Of a stretch of DNA of 64,000 nucleotides, positions 1 through 8,836 are shown piece by piece (position 1 is the first letter of the stretch; each line of letters begins with the position of its first letter). Source of the DNA: Lachnospiraceae bacterium (GTDB lineage: Bacteria; Bacillota; Clostridia; Lachnospirales; Lachnospiraceae); assembly GCA_910575075.1 (NCBI GenBank), contig CAJTCY010000006.1, forward strand, positions 1 through 64,000, written 5' to 3'. A program made the position numbers and the translations under genes. The notes under the pieces were generated by a model. The model was not told the DNA's origin. It worked only from the letters and a program-made list of their open reading frames with translations, and did no database searches.

Positions 1-486
1 CCGGGATGCACCAGTAGTTGTTTTTGTGAGGTCGAAGTTTATTTTTTTTAAAGCGTTTCGGATTGCCTCCCTGCTTACAGGGGTCTCCAGAATGACTTTG
101 GACTCTTCTTCCAACAAACGGATGGTCCACCGGGAGTGCCCTTCCGGAACAGGGCCACAGGCAAGTTCGATCAGCCGGGCTTCCATACGCCCGTCAACCT
201 TACGCCTTGCCTGGTCTGAGTTTATGTTCCTTTTAAATTCAGTAACAGCACCAATCCCACCGTTTATATATTTTGCGACTGTATTTGTGATTGTTGCCAG
301 ACAGACACCGTTGGCTCTTGCGCTCTGCTCATGAGTCAGGACTTTTCCGTGTGCTTCGTCCAGGTCAAGGATGATCTGGCACCTGCAGCGTATGGTTTTG
401 GATGTCCTTTTTTTACGGATTATGGATTTGAGTTCCTTGAATTCATCTTCTGTAAGGCTGATTATATATTTTCTGGGTCTTGCCAT
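1..486 (-). CDS. IS630 transposase orfA, partial
   Basis: This is the N-terminal helix-turn-helix half of an IS630-type transposase, reading leftward from an ATG at 486 (protein begins MARPRKYIISL). The C-terminal part lies before the window. Family knowledge: this half binds the inverted repeats, and the DDE catalytic half comes from a second frame by -1 frameshifting, as described for the complete copy. An in-frame GTG at 495 is a possible alternative start. Confidence 0.85.
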   Translation of the reverse strand, partial: MARPRKYIISLTEDEFKELKSIIRKKRTSKTIRCRCQIILDLDEAHGKVLTHEQSARANGVCLATITNTVAKYINGGIGAVTEFKRNINSDQARRKVDGRMEARLIELACGPVPEGHSRWTIRLLEEESKVILETPVSREAIRNALKKINFDLTKTTTGASR

Positions 487-575
487 TGGAATCACCGCCG
501 TTTTTTTCTTAAGTATACATCAAAACGGCTGTTTCTACCAGTATAATTTGGATATATATCAACATGTCAGTACAC
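1..575 (-). mobile_element. IS630-family element, copy 1 (cut by window start)
   Basis: The sequence matches the right-hand 575 bases of the complete IS630 copy at 17847-19122, with only a few mismatches (for example near 123, 155, 203 and 209). The terminal GTGTACTGACATG arm ends at 575 and is followed by the TA of a CTAG target (575-578), which is the known IS630 target. The rest of the element lies before the window. It was inserted into the gene whose 3' remnant follows. Confidence 0.9.
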
Positions 576-577
576 TA

Positions 578-1107
578 GTAAAATATTTGACTGGTTTATA
601 AAATTAGATTTTTTTGCGGAGAGGGAAGGCGTTTACTTTATAAAAGCACCAGAATTGTCGAATATTAAATTCGATAGTGAAAGACGAAGGAGTAGAAGCA
701 GGTTTAGTGTATCGACAACAGGATTATTTTGGGGACAGACTTCGCCAGAAAAAGTGGCTGAAGTTTGGAAGATGATTGAAAGTGGAAAAAATAATTATGT
801 AGAATTGAAAAATAAGGGTTATAGAAATGCATTAGAAATATTAACAACTACTGTAAGTGTGCAACGGAATGGTGATAAATTATTCACTTCGAAGAGTATA
901 AATGATGTTTTTAAGACTATAAATGAAAGTGATACAATTTGTTATGTTAAGGAATTGTTAAGTGAAAATGCTAGTATAAAAAGTCTTGAAGTGGGCGAAA
1001 AATTGAATAATAAATTTCATAGAAATTGGTTGGAGTCTTCTAAGTTGAGGTATGGAAATGCGTTATTAAAATGGAGTAAATTTCTTAATAAAAAATTTGG
1101 GGAATAA
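578..1107 (+). pseudogene. 3' remnant of an unrecognised gene cut by IS630
   Basis: The frame is open without a stop from the IS630 boundary at about 580 to the TAA at 1107, and continues upstream of the TTG at 655 that would be the first usable start. The sequence is therefore the C-terminal ~175 residues of a longer protein severed by the insertion. It is AT-rich, basic and predicted soluble, ending in a helical segment rich in Lys, Asn and Trp. I do not recognise the family. The base composition resembles the NACHT gene beside the other IS630 copy, so a defence or restriction origin is possible but only a guess. Confidence 0.55.
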
Positions 1108-1147
1108 ATGTGTAAAATAGGAAATAATACATTGGGTTGGATTTTGA

Positions 1148-1177
1148 GGATTGCCTTCAGGACAGATGTGCTGAAAA
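1148..1177 (+). repeat. 30-bp direct repeat, copy A1
   Basis: It begins ggattgccttcagg and ends gtgctgaaaa, and is identical to 7138-7167. At the second site it overlaps the 3' end of a 21-codon frame, so the repeat probably derives from a small gene. Confidence 0.85.
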
Positions 1178-1300
1178 TATCAGAACAGAATATTTCACTA
1201 CGAGAAATGTAAAAAATTTTTAAGGCGGGGCAGTGCACGTGTCTTGTGTGAAGTTTGGTTTATAGAGATTGAGATTATAATTGTTGTTAGAAATAGAAGG

Positions 1301-1339
1301 AAATATTAAAAAAGTATAAAAATTGTTTAGTCCTATCTT
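1301..1339 (+). repeat. 54-bp direct repeat, copy A2 (split by the IS4-family element)
   Basis: The 39 bases here plus 2760-2774 across the inserted element equal the 54 uninterrupted bases at 7574-7627. The repeat pre-dates the insertion. Confidence 0.85.
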
Positions 1340-2750
1340 CACCAGTTTACAACTTTTTACATAAAAATGTCGTATAGGGCTTTATCTGGTGTATAATAAA
1401 TTTGTCCAAATTATTATAAAGGAAAGTGACCCTATACGACAAATTTATTATACAACAAAGACAGCCTGATTGGTAGGCTTCATCAGTATTTTTACATTTA
1501 TTTCCAGAAATTTCCTGCCCCTACTGCTGAAACACTGTTTCTGTTAGTGCTATCCATACTTGCAATGGAATCGGCCCATTCCATACGTTTTCTCTACCGG
1601 CATTTTTTATCCGGCATAACAGAGAAATCGCTGAATGCTTTTTATTATGCCTGTTCTTATGCCAAAGTAGATTATTCACGATTTATAAACATTACGGCAT
1701 GTATGGCTTTGAAACTCATTCCCCAGTCTCTGCGATCACAGCCCGTTTTCTTGTGTTTGGATGATACTATGGTGGCAAAGTTCGGGACAAAATTTGACAA
1801 CGTGTCAAAACTGTTCGACCATGCAGCGCATAATGGCTCCAATTACCTCAATGGGCATTGCTTTGTCAGCCTCATGCTCTGTGTACCTGTATGGAAAAAA
1901 CAGCGCATTGTTTATCTGGCTGTCCCTTTGGGATACCGTATGTGGACGAGGGAAACATCCAAGCTGGAACTTGCGGCCTCCATGGTAAGGCAAGCCATGC
2001 CGGGGCTTTCCGCGCAGAAAAACGTGATTCTCCTCTGTGACAGTTGTTACGCGAAAAAAGATCTGGCATGTGTCACGGAAGAGTACACGAATCTGGATAT
2101 CATCTGCAATGCCAGACATGACTCCGTCCTCTATGACCTTGCCCCACAGCCAACAGGCAGGAGGGGTAGGCCTGCAAAACATGGCCGCCGCCTTTCCGTT
2201 GCAGAAGATTTTGTACTTTCAGACGAAAAGATAGGCGGTTATTATATCGGGGCACGCCGTGTCCTTACGAATATTTTCGGTACCAGGGAAGTCCTTGCGT
2301 ATGTGACAGCCACAGGGAAGGATGGTGATGCCTGGCAGGAAAAGGCGCCCCTGAACCAGGCAGGAAGTGCATGGATGGATTGCATCCCCTTGTTCCTATA
2401 CTCATTCAGATGGAACATTGAAGTGAGCTATTACGAACAGAAAACCTTTTGGTCGCTATGCAGCTACATGGTACGCAGTCGGAAAGGGATTGAAATGCTG
2501 GTTAATTTAATCAACATAGCTTACGGTGCAATGAAACTGCTGCCATACCAGGATGAGGTGTTTTCAAAGTACCGTAATAAAAGCGTACAGGATTTCCGGT
2601 TTGCGCTCAGTGAACGGATTCGGCAAGAAGTATTTTTTGCCACTTTCGTGAAAAAGAGCGAAAGTGTCATAAAATCCTCTGTTCTTATGAAAGTCCTGAA
2701 ATACCTTGTCCGACAAAAGGACTGTCATTTATAAAAGTTGTAAACTGGTG
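1340..2750 (+). mobile_element. IS4-family insertion sequence, complete
   Basis: The ends are perfect inverted repeats (caccagtttacaactttt at 1340 against its complement ending at 2750). The element is flanked by the 9-bp duplication tcctatctt at 1331-1339 and 2751-2759. At 1411 bp with one transposase gene it fits the IS4 family in length, target duplication and signature motif. No second copy is present in the window. Confidence 0.93.
1547..2734 (+). CDS. IS4-family transposase
   Basis: A DDE transposase for the surrounding element. The first catalytic Asp is probably in LCLDDTMV (near residue 70). The IS4 signature Y-x2-R-x3-E-x6-K is exact in YSFRWNIEVSYYEQK near residue 285 and supplies the catalytic Glu. 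The GTG at 1547 is the first usable start in this frame, but transposase-like sequence continues upstream to a TGA at 1427. A GTG at 1425 next to an AAAGGA opens a different frame (MTLYDKFIIQQ) that would join well if one base were removed near 1458. The gene may therefore carry a single-base frameshift close to its true start. Confidence 0.85.
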   Translation: MLSILAMESAHSIRFLYRHFLSGITEKSLNAFYYACSYAKVDYSRFINITACMALKLIPQSLRSQPVFLCLDDTMVAKFGTKFDNVSKLFDHAAHNGSNYLNGHCFVSLMLCVPVWKKQRIVYLAVPLGYRMWTRETSKLELAASMVRQAMPGLSAQKNVILLCDSCYAKKDLACVTEEYTNLDIICNARHDSVLYDLAPQPTGRRGRPAKHGRRLSVAEDFVLSDEKIGGYYIGARRVLTNIFGTREVLAYVTATGKDGDAWQEKAPLNQAGSAWMDCIPLFLYSFRWNIEVSYYEQKTFWSLCSYMVRSRKGIEMLVNLINIAYGAMKLLPYQDEVFSKYRNKSVQDFRFALSERIRQEVFFATFVKKSESVIKSSVLMKVLKYLVRQKDCHL

Positions 2751-2983
2751 TCCTATCTTGACACAATCCTATGGGGCGTTGTGTGTGAGGGATAGTATAC
2801 CCGTTTGAATCATTTTTTGTGATTATAGTAAAAATGTGATTAGAAAAATGTAATCTTCTAAATTCTGAAGAATAGTGGTATACTAAATTTATATAAGATA
2901 TGGCATGAATAGTTGCTAAGGAACATAATAATCCGTTGAATATTTTATTTGTATGTATGATGTAGGAGGGAAAGGAGAAATAC

Positions 2984-3205
2984 ATGAAACGTGAAGAATA
3001 TATTTCTGATGAAATGGTTGTAAAACGTGCAAATGCGGCAGTAAAAATTGAATTGGAGAAGAAAAGAGCATTGGATATTCCGATTGTTGTTTATGATAGA
3101 CAAACACAAAAGATATACCATGAGAATAACGATGGAACAAGAGTGGAAATTAGCAAGAGAATGAGAAAGGGGCGTTATAGTGAACGTATTGCAGAAAAAG
3201 CCTGA
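2984..3205 (+). CDS. Putative antitoxin of a zeta-type toxin pair
   Basis: A 73-residue charged protein, 5' and overlapping the zeta-toxin gene by 26 bases, which implies translational coupling. It starts at ATG 2984 after a purine-rich GGAGGGAAAGGAG. The N-terminal part is predicted helical (YISDEMVVKRANAAVKIEL), and the middle has a short strand-like stretch (IPIVVYDRQTQKIYHE). It is not the classical epsilon sequence. Antitoxin function is inferred from size, order and overlap. Such antitoxins normally block the ATP site of the kinase. Confidence 0.7.
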   Translation: MKREEYISDEMVVKRANAAVKIELEKKRALDIPIVVYDRQTQKIYHENNDGTRVEISKRMRKGRYSERIAEKA

Positions 3206-3773
3206 AGTAGTTGTATTCGCCGGGCCCAATGGCTCTGGAAAGAGTACGTTCACAGAGTTGTTAAAACCTCCGATGGATTATATTAATGCTGATGAAATAA
3301 AAAAGAATTTGAAGTGTTCTGATTTGGATGCAGCCCAATTGGCAGAAAAACAGCGAGAAGAACATATTGATCAGATGAATGAGTTTTGCTTTGAGACGGT
3401 GTTGTCAACAGATCGTAATTTGAGATTACTTGAGAGGGCAAAAGAAAAAGGATATTTTATTCGTTGTTATTATATTCTTACGGCAGATCCGGCAATTAAT
3501 ATTTGGCGTGTAAAGTCGAGGGTCGAATCAGGAGGTCATGATGTGCCGGAAGAGAAGGTAATTGTGAGGTATGATAGAGCGCTTGCATTGATAAAAGACG
3601 TGGTAAAGGTTTGCGATGTGTGTCATATATATGATAACTCCGGAAACCAGCCATTTCGTATATTTAAGAAGAGAAAAGATAAATATTTTTATGATGAGTG
3701 CAGTGATTGGCATCTTGAAGATATTCAGGCATTGACGAATATAAAAAATGTGGAAAGAATTGTTTTGAACTAA
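3180..3773 (+). CDS. Zeta-toxin family kinase
   Basis: A 197-residue P-loop protein with Walker A GPNGSGKST at residues 15-23, followed by a substrate-side helix and the FETVLST segment typical of zeta/PezT-like kinases. Known family members phosphorylate UDP-N-acetylglucosamine or related sugars and stop cell-wall synthesis, although short chromosomal relatives are less well characterised. The start is GTG 3180, inside the antitoxin gene. A terminator follows at 3801. The pair may stabilise the flanking mobile region or act as an abortive-infection module. Confidence 0.85.
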   Translation: MNVLQKKPEVVVFAGPNGSGKSTFTELLKPPMDYINADEIKKNLKCSDLDAAQLAEKQREEHIDQMNEFCFETVLSTDRNLRLLERAKEKGYFIRCYYILTADPAINIWRVKSRVESGGHDVPEEKVIVRYDRALALIKDVVKVCDVCHIYDNSGNQPFRIFKKRKDKYFYDECSDWHLEDIQALTNIKNVERIVLN

Positions 3774-3800
3774 GAAAATATTTGAAAATGAAAATAGGAG

Positions 3801-3837
3801 AAGCTGTCAGAAAATATAAAACTCTGACAGCTTTTTA
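3801..3837 (+). terminator. Rho-independent terminator after the zeta toxin
   Basis: Arms aagctgtcaga and tctgacagctt, followed by a T-run, separate the toxin operon from the helicase gene. Confidence 0.8.
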
Positions 3838-4017
3838 CACAGGAAGCCATACATTGATGGACGAAGTCCACCCACCCGGAGGGCATGTATTACGGGATGC
3901 TCTTTTGGCATACATTGTCAAACGCAGAGAGTCTATTTGTGTGAGCTATGTTAAATGCAGGATGCCTGGATGGTGATGAAGTGTGAAATATGACAACAGA
4001 GAGAATGAGGATGATAA

Positions 4018-6963
4018 ATGAATGTAGAAGCATATAATCTGGATTCACTCCGTAAATTAGTGCGAAGCCTTCAGAATGAAAACAGAAGACTAAAAGAATT
4101 GTTAGATAAAGCAAATATTGCTTATGAGTCCGAGAATGTATTTGAAGAGAAAATAGAAAAGATTGAGGAATATGACCCTGACCAGGGAGGACGCATCCAA
4201 AGCAAATATATTACGGAGGAACTAGCCAATAAATTTTTTTCGATGTTCTGGGGAAGAATGGATGTTTATGCCAAGAGAGGTACAAAAGGTGGATATTTCC
4301 CGCAATGCAATAACAGATGGAATAACAGCATATGCCCAAAACAGCGCGGCGAAAAGACAAATTGTGAAGCTTGTACCCATAGGGAATGGACGAAGCTTGA
4401 ACCGAAGAAAATTGTCGAACACCTTCTTGGATACAGAGAAGATGGTGCGGATGTATTGGGAGTATACCCGTTGTTTCCAAATGGTACGTGCCGGTTTATT
4501 GTTTTTGATTTTGACAATCATGAGAAAGGCGCTGAAAAGACAGATTTTGCCAATATAAGCGACGAATGGCATGAAGAGGTAGATGCTTTAAGGCTTATTT
4601 GCGAAAATAACGGTATAACGCCGTTAGTGGAAAGATCAAGATCTGGCAGAGGCGCTCATATCTGGATTTTTTTCAAAAAACCAGTATCCGCATCGCTTGC
4701 AAGGAATTTTGGATTCCTTTTGCTGGATAAGGGATCATCCTCTATTAATCTGAAATCATTTCATTACTACGACCGGATGTATCCGTCTCAGGATGTTGCA
4801 AGCAGCATAGGAAATCTGATTGCACTGCCGCTACAGGGGCAGGCGTTGAAAAAAGGAAACAGTGCTTTCGTTGATAAGAATTGGAATGCTTATCCGGAGC
4901 AATGGGACATTTTGCTTAATCACACTGAAAAATTATCGGAGGAAGATATAAAAAAACATATGGCGAAATGGCAGGCGGAGCTTTCCGAAGAAAAGGGGAT
5001 ATTGATTTCGGCGGTTTCTCAGAATCGTCTGAAGCCATGGAAGAAAAAAGACGGATTCATAAAATCAGATGTTGTTGGGAAGATGCATATTGTACTCGGA
5101 GACGGCGTATATGTTGATGCGTTAAATCTGACGCCACACCTGCAGAATCAGATCAGAAGTATGGCGGCTTTTGACAATCCGGTATTTTACAAAAATAAAA
5201 GGCTTGGGTACTCGAATTATTATCATTTCAGCGATGTGTATATGGGAAAAGATGTAGATGGTTATATCCGTATTCCAAGAGGACTTCGTGATAATCTGAT
5301 CACTTCATGTAAAGAAGCCGGTATTGAATATGAGATTGCAGACTGCCGGGAAAAGGGACGACCGATCAGAGTTTCTTTTAACGGTGATTTGAAACTGCAG
5401 CAAAATCTGGCGGCACAGCAGCTGCTTGCATTTGACCACGGTATTTTGAGTGCGGCTACAGCATTTGGTAAAACAGTAGTGTGCAGTTATCTTGTCGCGG
5501 AGAGAAAGGTAAATACACTCATTTTACTTCAAAGTAAGGATCTGTTAGAACAGTGGGTGGAACAGTTAAATAAATTTTTGATTATAGATGAGGAACCGCC
5601 GATTTATAAAACAAAAAGCGGAAGAGAAAAGCGCAGAGACAGCGTTATTGGTATTTTACATGGTAGTAAGAATGCTCTAACCGGCATTATTGATGTGGCT
5701 ATGGTTGGTTCTATGTATAGCAAGGGCAAATTTAATGATTTTATCAATTCTTACGGTATGGTTTTGATGGATGAATGCCATCACTGTGGCTCTAACACAT
5801 CCATTGAAGTAATGCAGAAGGTGAATGCCAGATATGTTTATGGCGTATCGGCAACGCCAAAAAGAGGAGATAATCTAGAGAAAATCATTCATATGCTGTT
5901 AGGACCGGTCAGGCATAGTTATACGGCAAAAGAGCGGGCAATGGAACAGGGAATCGGCCATTATGTATATCCAAGGTATACGAGGGTCATTGATACCAGA
6001 GAAAACAGGAATGACATTCATGAAGCGTATTCCTTGATCAGTACGAATTCTGTTAGAAATGATATGATTCTCGAAGATACGAGGCATTGTGTGAAAGAAG
6101 GCAGAACGCCTGTGATTCTGACAAGGTATAAAGAACAGGCGAAATATCTGTATGAGTATCTGCAAAAGGACGCAGATTGTGTGTGTATTCTATATGGAGA
6201 TAACAGTGACAAAGAAAATCTGGAAGTGAGAAGAAGATTAAAAGAAGTGTCAAAGAATCAGAGTCTGATTTTGGTGGCAACGGGCCAGAAAATCGGGGAA
6301 GGGTTTGATTATCCAAGACTGGATACCTTGATGCTGGCGGCGCCGGTATCTTTTGCCGGAAGGCTTGAGCAGTATATCGGAAGATTGAATCGTGATTATG
6401 AAGGCAAAAAAGAAGTTATCGTATATGATTACGTAGATTCCCACATTCGGGTTTTTGATAATATGTATGCAAAGCGTCTTCGTACATACAAGAAAATAGG
6501 ATTCAGCTTGATCACAAATCGTGTATTTTCAAAACAGACCGTGAATGCTATTTATGATTCGGGTAATTATATGGATGTATTTGAGAGAGATATCATTGAG
6601 GCGGAAAAGAAGATTATTGTATCCAGTCCGGAACTAACGCAGGAGAAGGTGAAACGCTTTATATACCTTGTGAAATCAAGACAGGAAGCAGGAACGACAG
6701 TAACGGTCATGACAATAGAACCGCAGAATATATCTTATGGAAATCCGGAATTTTGCCAGGGACTGGTAAAAGAAATGCGGGAAAATGGTATTCATGTGAT
6801 TGTAAAAGAGGAGGTGACAGAACATTTTGCCATTATAGATGATGAGATTGTGTGGCATGGAGGAATGAATTTGCTTGGCAGGGAAGATGCAGGGGATAAT
6901 CTGATGCGGATTAAATCTGCCGGGGTTGCCGCAGAATTATTGGAAATCGCGTTAGGGAAATAA
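4018..6963 (+). CDS. TOTE-type primase-helicase with C-terminal PLD-like domain
   Basis: A 981-residue multidomain protein. Residues 8-50 are a probable coiled coil. Residues ~60-300 hold an archaeo-eukaryotic primase-like domain with a four-Cys cluster (C97, C106, C116, C119), the metal-binding DFD at 164-166, and SGRGAHIW at 209-216. Residues ~455-830 form an SF2 helicase: AFGKT near 482, DECH at 585-588, SAT at 611-613, and motif VI QYIGRLNR at 785-792. The last ~120 residues resemble a phospholipase D-like domain, but the HxK motif reads HFAIIDD, so it is probably not a normal PLD nuclease. This matches proteins described in predicted TOTE conflict systems. The role as nucleic-acid synthesis, repair or defence is inferred. 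The start is ATG 4018 (preceded by a GAGGATGATAA purine stretch). The gene stands alone between a terminator and decayed sequence. Confidence 0.85.
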   Translation: MNVEAYNLDSLRKLVRSLQNENRRLKELLDKANIAYESENVFEEKIEKIEEYDPDQGGRIQSKYITEELANKFFSMFWGRMDVYAKRGTKGGYFPQCNNRWNNSICPKQRGEKTNCEACTHREWTKLEPKKIVEHLLGYREDGADVLGVYPLFPNGTCRFIVFDFDNHEKGAEKTDFANISDEWHEEVDALRLICENNGITPLVERSRSGRGAHIWIFFKKPVSASLARNFGFLLLDKGSSSINLKSFHYYDRMYPSQDVASSIGNLIALPLQGQALKKGNSAFVDKNWNAYPEQWDILLNHTEKLSEEDIKKHMAKWQAELSEEKGILISAVSQNRLKPWKKKDGFIKSDVVGKMHIVLGDGVYVDALNLTPHLQNQIRSMAAFDNPVFYKNKRLGYSNYYHFSDVYMGKDVDGYIRIPRGLRDNLITSCKEAGIEYEIADCREKGRPIRVSFNGDLKLQQNLAAQQLLAFDHGILSAATAFGKTVVCSYLVAERKVNTLILLQSKDLLEQWVEQLNKFLIIDEEPPIYKTKSGREKRRDSVIGILHGSKNALTGIIDVAMVGSMYSKGKFNDFINSYGMVLMDECHHCGSNTSIEVMQKVNARYVYGVSATPKRGDNLEKIIHMLLGPVRHSYTAKERAMEQGIGHYVYPRYTRVIDTRENRNDIHEAYSLISTNSVRNDMILEDTRHCVKEGRTPVILTRYKEQAKYLYEYLQKDADCVCILYGDNSDKENLEVRRRLKEVSKNQSLILVATGQKIGEGFDYPRLDTLMLAAPVSFAGRLEQYIGRLNRDYEGKKEVIVYDYVDSHIRVFDNMYAKRLRTYKKIGFSLITNRVFSKQTVNAIYDSGNYMDVFERDIIEAEKKIIVSSPELTQEKVKRFIYLVKSRQEAGTTVTVMTIEPQNISYGNPEFCQGLVKEMRENGIHVIVKEEVTEHFAIIDDEIVWHGGMNLLGREDAGDNLMRIKSAGVAAELLEIALGK

Positions 6964-7137
6964 ATATTTTTGAGTCCTGTTTTATCAAGGATAAAAACGC
7001 TAAATTTCTTTTTGTTTTTTATTGTGAATGCAAATGTAAATGGAACATGATATGGATGTAATCACAAATTGCAGAAGTATTAAGGAAGAGATGATTTGAT
7101 GTCCGAATTACAGCGGGAGGCAGTTCGGATGATCAGT

Positions 7138-7167
7138 GGATTGCCTTCAGGACAGATGTGCTGAAAA
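7138..7167 (+). repeat. 30-bp direct repeat, copy B1
   Basis: Identical to 1148-1177. Both copies lie upstream of the 54-bp repeat in the same order. Confidence 0.85.
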
Positions 7168-7383
7168 CAATATCTACCAGTTTAGTCAATAACGGCAGAA
7201 CTGGTATTTTTAATATCAAAGTATACAGAAGGACTCAGTGGTGCATTCTGCGGAGCCCACCGTCCACTGATGCGTTTTTGAACGGCCAGTATTTTAAAGA
7301 AATTTCGGCGTCAATGGTAAAGGCTACGCCGATGCTAACGCATCCCATTGACTCCAAAATCTCTTTAAAATCAATGGTAATCA

Positions 7384-7407
7384 AGCAGACCTAAGCTTAG
7401 GTCTGCT
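7384..7407. repeat. 24-bp perfect palindrome
   Basis: agcagacctaag is followed directly by its complement cttaggtctgct, with no loop. It lacks a T-run, so it may be an operator, a cruciform or the scar of an element end rather than a terminator. Confidence 0.7.
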
Positions 7408-7573
7408 ACACCAACGAGCACTTATAGGGGTGGCCGTTTAATAATGCAAGATGGCTGTTTTGCTCTGCAAAAGTGGACGTTAGGAGTCGCAATATGCAAG
7501 TGGCAAATTCTCTGTATAAGGGTTTAATGAGAGTTAAGATGATGATTGGTTGATAATTGCCGTTAGTAAGAGA

Positions 7574-7627
7574 AAATATTAAAAAAGTATAAAAATTGTT
7601 TAGTCCTATCTTGACACAATCCTATGG
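7574..7627 (+). repeat. 54-bp direct repeat, copy B2 (intact)
   Basis: The uninterrupted form of the repeat split at 1301-1339/2760-2774. Together the copies bracket the zeta operon and the helicase gene. The ParB-like fragment begins at its right end. Confidence 0.85.
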
Positions 7628-8240
7628 AGCATCTTGTGGAAAGCGTCAGTAGGAATGGTGTAATGACCCCTGCCACGGTTCGGCAAAAAGAGGACGGGCG
7701 GTATGAGCTAATCAGCAGTCACAGGCGGAAAAAGGCTTGCGAGATTGCAGGGCTTAAAACGCTGAAATGCGAGGTTAAGGAGTTGACCCATGACGAAGCG
7801 ATTATTGTCATGGTTGAGAGTAATCTGCAACGCTCCACTATCCTGCCAAGTGAGAAAGCCTTTGTGTATAAGATGCGGTTAGAAGCAATGAACAGGCAGG
7901 GGCAAAGAAGTGATTTAACTTCTTCTCCACTGGATAATAAGTTAAAGGGGACAACATCAGCACAACAAGTAAGTCAAAAAAGCGGCGACAGCCAACCACA
8001 GATTTATCGCTATATCCGCTTGACTGAACTTGTACCCGAAATTCTGGAAATGGTAGATGAACGCCAGATTGCGTTCCGCCCTGCGGTGTAGATTTCCTAT
8101 CTTTCCGAAGAACAGCAATATTCACTACTAGAAGCGATGGGCTACAACGATGCCCCCTCTCTTGCACAGGCTATCAAGATGAAAAAATTTATGCAGGAGG
8201 GAAAGCTCACAGACGAGGTTATCCAGTCCATCATGCCGAG
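7624..8240 (+). pseudogene. ParB/Spo0J-like partition protein fragment
   Basis: The reading frame encodes the nuclease-like N-terminal domain of a ParB family protein (residues SSHRRKKACEIAG, related to the GHRR motif) and part of the HTH region. The start is missing because the frame begins at the repeat junction. It has an in-frame TAG at 8089 where relatives would continue, and coding resemblance runs on to about 8240 (ISYLSEEQQ and following). Such ParB-like genes are common cargo of conjugative elements. This copy is truncated at both ends plus a nonsense codon, and is almost surely inactive. Confidence 0.75.
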
Positions 8241-8251
8241 AAAGGCATGTA

Positions 8252-8779
8252 GTGTCTATCAGAGCCAAAATTGATAAGGCACAGACCCGTCTGACAAATC
8301 TTATTGCTATGTGGGCAGACAGCGAGCTGTCAAAGGAAGAATACCAGACTATGCGGAAACCCATTGATGACGAAATTCAACAGTTGCAGGAAAAATTAGA
8401 GCAAGCACCAAATGACGAACAGCCGAAAAGCGGACTTAAATTAGATGGGATAATCAATACGCTGCATACACTGATAGATTTTAGCGGTACGAAAATCAGT
8501 GAGGAAGTTATCAATCAATTTGTGTATAGGGTAACACCAACATCAGACACTACTTTTGATTGGTATGTGAATCTGAATGGTACGGCTGATGTCAGAGCTA
8601 CCTTTACAGCAGAGGGGAGGAAAAACAGAGCCGTAGTCAAATTAGAGGAAATTGAACTGATTTTCTCGTTATATAGGAAAGAGAATGAGGACAGCGGAAT
8701 GTTCCTCAAAAACCCCCTTGTTTTTACCTTTCTGCACAGGCAGCGATCGCTCAGAAGTAGTATACTGACAGAAGTGTAA
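8252..8779 (+). pseudogene. Large serine recombinase, C-terminal fragment
   Basis: About 175 residues matching the C-terminal part of large serine recombinases: a long helical/coiled-coil segment (RLTNLIAMWADSELSKEEY) followed by a strand-rich tail. The N-terminal catalytic domain with its Ser and the zinc-ribbon region are absent. The frame opens directly out of the ParB fragment at about 8243 with no start of its own. It is a relic of an integrative or mobilisable element. Confidence 0.7.
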
Positions 8780-8799
8780 ATAATATAATATGAATATAT

Positions 8800-8836
8800 A
8801 AAAGCAGTTGGCGGAAAATTCCGTTCAACTGCTTTT
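8800..8836 (+). terminator. Rho-independent terminator
   Basis: Arms aaaagcagttg and caactgctttt, with an inner GCGGAA/TTCCGT stem, end the recombinase region. The next gene converges on it. Confidence 0.75.

Larger units (their letters stand above)
1108..1339. other. Intergenic AT-rich stretch with repeat blocks
   Basis: No credible gene was seen. It contains the first copy of a 30-bp direct repeat (1148-1177) and the left part of a 54-bp repeat (1301-1339), both of which recur after the helicase gene. Confidence 0.6.
6964..7573. other. Gene-poor stretch after the helicase gene
   Basis: No full gene was seen. It holds a 21-codon frame at 7100-7165 (MSELQREAVRMISG...) resembling the N-terminus of a small antitoxin-like protein and ending in the 30-bp repeat, and a perfect palindrome at 7384-7407. 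The rest looks like degenerate sequence. Confidence 0.5.

Noticed and set aside
331-601. Plus-strand frames within IS630
   Set aside because: They are shadows of the transposase, which is read on the opposite strand.
3782-3976. 64-codon frame after the zeta toxin
   Set aside because: It is built over the terminator and has no supporting signal.
7158-7394. 78-codon frame
   Set aside because: It starts inside the 30-bp repeat, has no ribosome site and no recognisable composition.
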